Shown piece after piece: positions 21,309 to 22,419 of a DNA stretch of 22,419 nucleotides. Location of the stretch: positions 1-22,419 of IMG/VR virus record IMGVR_UViG_3300021962_000708. One strand, given 5' to 3'. Below the pieces are notes generated by a model that saw nothing but the letters and a program-made list of their open reading frames with translations, ran no database searches and was not told the DNA's origin. Numbering within the stretch: the first letter of the stretch is position 1; each line of letters starts with the position of its first letter. This DNA is from a virus. A program made the position numbers and the translations under genes.

Positions 21309-21461
21309 CACGGTATGCCGCAAGGCTAGGGGGCAGCTCCCGAATAACCCGTGCGGCTGGTCGAATCATCAAGCCGAGGGGCATACGGTATCCAACCCGT
21401 AGCATGATGATCCCGCAAGGGGGTGAAACCTTCCCTCTCTACTCCTGTTGGGGTAGGGGGG
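21309..21461 (+). ncRNA. Multi-helix structured RNA element in the replication-gene leader
   Basis: Consecutive helices by hand: CACGG/CCGTG (21309-21313 with 21349-21353), enclosing GCC-GCAA-GGC (21317-21326) and a GGGGG/CTCCC hairpin (21329-21341); CGGCT/AGCCG (21354-21358 with 21372-21376), abutting the first helix; TACGG/CCGTA (21384-21388 with 21397-21401); CCC-GCAA-GGG (21412-21421); and a 12-bp hairpin with TGTT loop (21434-21461). Two GNRA-type loops and coaxial packing favour a folded RNA. GTATGCC (21313-21319) can instead pair GGCATAC (21380-21386), so a switch is possible. The flanks 21242-21308 and 21462-21577 show no gene; the latter ends with a GGAG ribosome-binding site. No riboswitch, tRNA or intron family is recognised. 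Confidence 0.55.
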
Positions 21462-21577
21462 TCTTTGGGTGAAATTTATTGATTTGTGAGACACGGCTAG
21501 GTTTGGATTGATCCCCAGACTGAAAGGCGAACCTCCCGCTTGCCGCTGTTTCTTTACTGGAGGATTGGAGAAAAGCA

Positions 21578-21931
21578 ATGTTTGAAAGCGGGTTCGATAA
21601 ATTCTGGGCAGCATGGCCCAAAAGCCCGAGGAAGGGCGCAAAAGCGGCCTGTCTGGCCAGGTGGAAGAAGGGTCTGTACGAACACTGTGCAGACCAAATA
21701 ATCAAACACGTCGAGTGGCAAAAGACCACCGACCAGTGGCTGAAGGACAACGGGGCATTCGTACCTGCGCCCCTGGTCTACTTGAACCAAATGCGGTGGG
21801 ATGGGGCTGAAATACCTGAGCCAAAAAAGGTTGTCTCCATTTCGCAACAGTTCGAAGAACGCACTCGAAACGCTGTCCCGATGCCTGACTACATTCGTGA
21901 GCGCCTGGCGCAAATTAGGCGGGGCGTATGA
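21578..21931 (+). CDS. Replication-protein-like (O-type C-terminal domain)
   Basis: The 117 residues begin FESGFDKFWAAWPKSPRKGAKAA, the FdxFWxxYPxKxGKxxA pattern shared by C-terminal parts of phage replication initiators and helicase loaders. A helical segment follows, then TDQWLKDNGAFVPAPLVYLNQMRWDG, the equally typical W...G.FIPxPxTWLNxxxWxD motif. No N-terminal DNA-binding domain is present, so it is shorter than O-type initiators. It may be a free-standing version, with the initiator elsewhere. GGAG stands seven bases before ATG 21578. The stop overlaps the next ATG, and the last codons (RRGV) contain AGGCGGGG, the ribosome-binding site for it. Confidence 0.75.
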   Translation: MFESGFDKFWAAWPKSPRKGAKAACLARWKKGLYEHCADQIIKHVEWQKTTDQWLKDNGAFVPAPLVYLNQMRWDGAEIPEPKKVVSISQQFEERTRNAVPMPDYIRERLAQIRRGV

Positions 21932-22191
21932 CCCGCAACGAAGGCCGCCAGCTGCTGAACAGACTGCAAGAGGGAACATCCTTTGACCACGAACAAATCA
22001 CCGCGGCCCTCATCGCAACAGGCGACCTTGCCGGGTGGCGAGACATGGACGGAAGCCTGGCGGCGGGAATGCGAAGCCAGGTACTGGGTCAATCGGTACA
22101 AGCAACAGCGCAGCCAGGCGTGGTGGGAGCAGACCAAGCAGGACATACGCAAGGCGCGTGGCCAGGCTGGTCTAGATACCTTGATTGCTGA
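21928..22191 (+). CDS. Short early protein, convincing only in its first ~35 residues
   Basis: ATG 21928 overlaps the previous stop (ATGA) and has a good ribosome-binding site. The first 35 residues (RNEGRQLLNRLQEGTSFDHE, then QITAALIATGDL) match small phage proteins that usually end soon after ATGDL. Here the frame continues to 22191, but the last ~50 codons have composition unlike a protein (many Gly, Gln and Ala, rare codons). They lie wholly within the better-supported gene starting at 21983. Either the original stop was lost or the tail is read through as an overlap. Confidence 0.55.
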   Translation: MTRNEGRQLLNRLQEGTSFDHEQITAALIATGDLAGWRDMDGSLAAGMRSQVLGQSVQATAQPGVVGADQAGHTQGAWPGWSRYLDC

Positions 22192-22231
22192 CATGAACAA
22201 GGAATGGAATGCGACGGGCAGCAAAGATTGA
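21983..22231 (+). CDS. Small conserved phage protein (DUF7696-like), TTG start
   Basis: This frame has normal codon use (CAG, AAG, GCC, CGC) and a well-formed sequence: ETWTEAWRRECEARYWVNRY, then RSQAWWEQTKQDIRKARGQ and LDTLIADMNKEWN. This is the pattern of short phage proteins of the DUF7696 kind (WRxxCEARxxL...RxxxL..V...RG). TTG 21983 is proposed as start with AGAGGGA about eight bases upstream; TTG 22028 is the alternative. It lies inside the preceding frame for about 209 bases and overlaps the nuclease gene by 23. The function is unknown. Confidence 0.68.
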   Translation: MTTNKSPRPSSQQATLPGGETWTEAWRRECEARYWVNRYKQQRSQAWWEQTKQDIRKARGQAGLDTLIADMNKEWNATGSKD

Positions 22232-22419
22232 TGCAAACCAGACACAAGTTGTTGAGGCGCTACGGGCGGCTGGCGCTACTGTCCAGTCTCTGGCTGCTGT
22301 TGGCCAGGGCGTACCTGATCTGCTGGTTGGATTCCAAAGCAAGACACTACTTATGGAAGTCAAAGACGGTCGCAAACCGCCGTCGGCAAGACAACTGACC
22401 GATCAGCAACTGACCTGGC
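22209..22419 (+). CDS. VRR-NUC nuclease, 3'-truncated by window edge
   Basis: The frame is open from ATG 22209 to the window end (70 residues seen). It shows the VRR-NUC core: MRRAAKIDANQTQVVEALRA, then GVPDLLVGFQSKTLLMEVKD and PPSARQLTDQQLTW. The catalytic PD...ExK set is visible (Asp in GVPDLL, Glu and Lys in LMEVKDG), and the LTxxQxxW end is typical. Stand-alone phage members are Holliday-junction or flap-cutting nucleases placed with replication genes. AAGGA lies about six bases before the ATG, in the end of the overlapping preceding gene. The C-terminus lies beyond the window. Confidence 0.85.
   Translation, partial: MRRAAKIDANQTQVVEALRAAGATVQSLAAVGQGVPDLLVGFQSKTLLMEVKDGRKPPSARQLTDQQLTW

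Noticed and set aside
21309-21376. tRNA-like GGTCGAATC and cloverleaf-like helices
   Set aside because: There is no seven-base acceptor stem, no seven-base anticodon loop and no complete T-loop TTCRANY, so a tRNA is not supported.
21065-21472. Open frame of 135 codons on the plus strand across the small RNA and leader
   Set aside because: Codon use (AGA, AGG, CTT, CCA) is unlike the surrounding genes, the product resembles no family, and the frame runs through a terminator stem and its U-tract. An AAGGA 11 bases upstream keeps it just possible.
21242-21577. Possible group I or II intron, or tmRNA/RNase P RNA
   Set aside because: No conserved core (P7/R-S boxes, domain V AGC triad, tmRNA ends or RNase P universal boxes) could be found, and there is no interrupted gene.
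1-22419. CRISPR arrays, insertion sequences, diversity-generating retroelement, attachment site
   Set aside because: No regularly spaced repeats, transposase, reverse transcriptase, integrase or tRNA-like attachment core were seen on either strand.

Overview
The window is a stretch of a tailed-phage (or prophage) genome with a P22-like short-tail morphogenesis plan. The evidence is a gp4-type head-to-tail adaptor followed by a gp10-type packaged-DNA stabilisation protein, beta-helix tailspikes (one with a head-binding-like N-terminus), and three consecutive ejection-type virion proteins. GC is mostly moderately high, with CTG, GGC and CGC preferred. The small conserved early proteins look like those of phages and prophages of Betaproteobacteria (Burkholderiales, freshwater type); that host guess is inference. 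No terminase, portal, coat protein, integrase or CI-type repressor is visible, so the window is part of a larger genome.

Layout. (1) 1-6363, plus strand: a receptor-binding block of a fibre cut by the window edge, a small tail-associated protein, a tailspike with a head-binding-like domain, a second fibre and a second tailspike. (2) 6393-11057: a small membrane protein, gp4 adaptor (with an inserted beta domain), a free-standing HNH endonuclease wedged between gp4 and gp10, gp10, an 80-residue protein in the gp26 needle position, a cupin-like protein and the first ejection protein. (3) 11061-15733: two large ejection proteins, the second with an M15/VanY-like domain near its N-terminus. (4) 15730-16625: lysis cassette of a coiled-coil/membrane protein, a 56-residue holin-like protein and an M15 endopeptidase. 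(5) 16622-20730, minus strand: leftward early operon of about 14 short, tightly packed genes, including an ERF annealase, a YqaJ/lambda-exo-type nuclease and an SSB-like protein. (6) 20731-21577: regulatory hub with divergent promoters, five copies of an operator, a leaderless Cro-like gene, and about 530 bp without a convincing gene that holds two structured-RNA candidates. (7) 21578-22419, plus strand: replication-type genes ending in a VRR-NUC nuclease cut by the window edge.

How it fits together. Rightward late genes build the tail, the ejection apparatus and lysis, and the leftward early operon does recombination. The two meet at overlapping stop codons at 16622-16625. Four early promoters share one design: TTGACR, a 17-18 base spacer, TANNAT, an operator overlapping the -10 by exactly two bases, then six bases and an ATG at the predicted transcript start. 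In the rightward promoter that ATG is the start codon of the Cro-like regulator, giving a leaderless mRNA. In the three leftward promoters it opens a 2-7 codon mini-ORF ahead of the real gene. Just after the Cro-like gene, a separate operator-free promoter drives a compact RNA of about 160 nt, with a 27-bp hairpin, a 10-bp pseudoknot and a U-tract terminator. A second multi-helix RNA element lies in the leader of the replication genes. These two RNAs and the repeated promoter-operator cassette are the most novel items.
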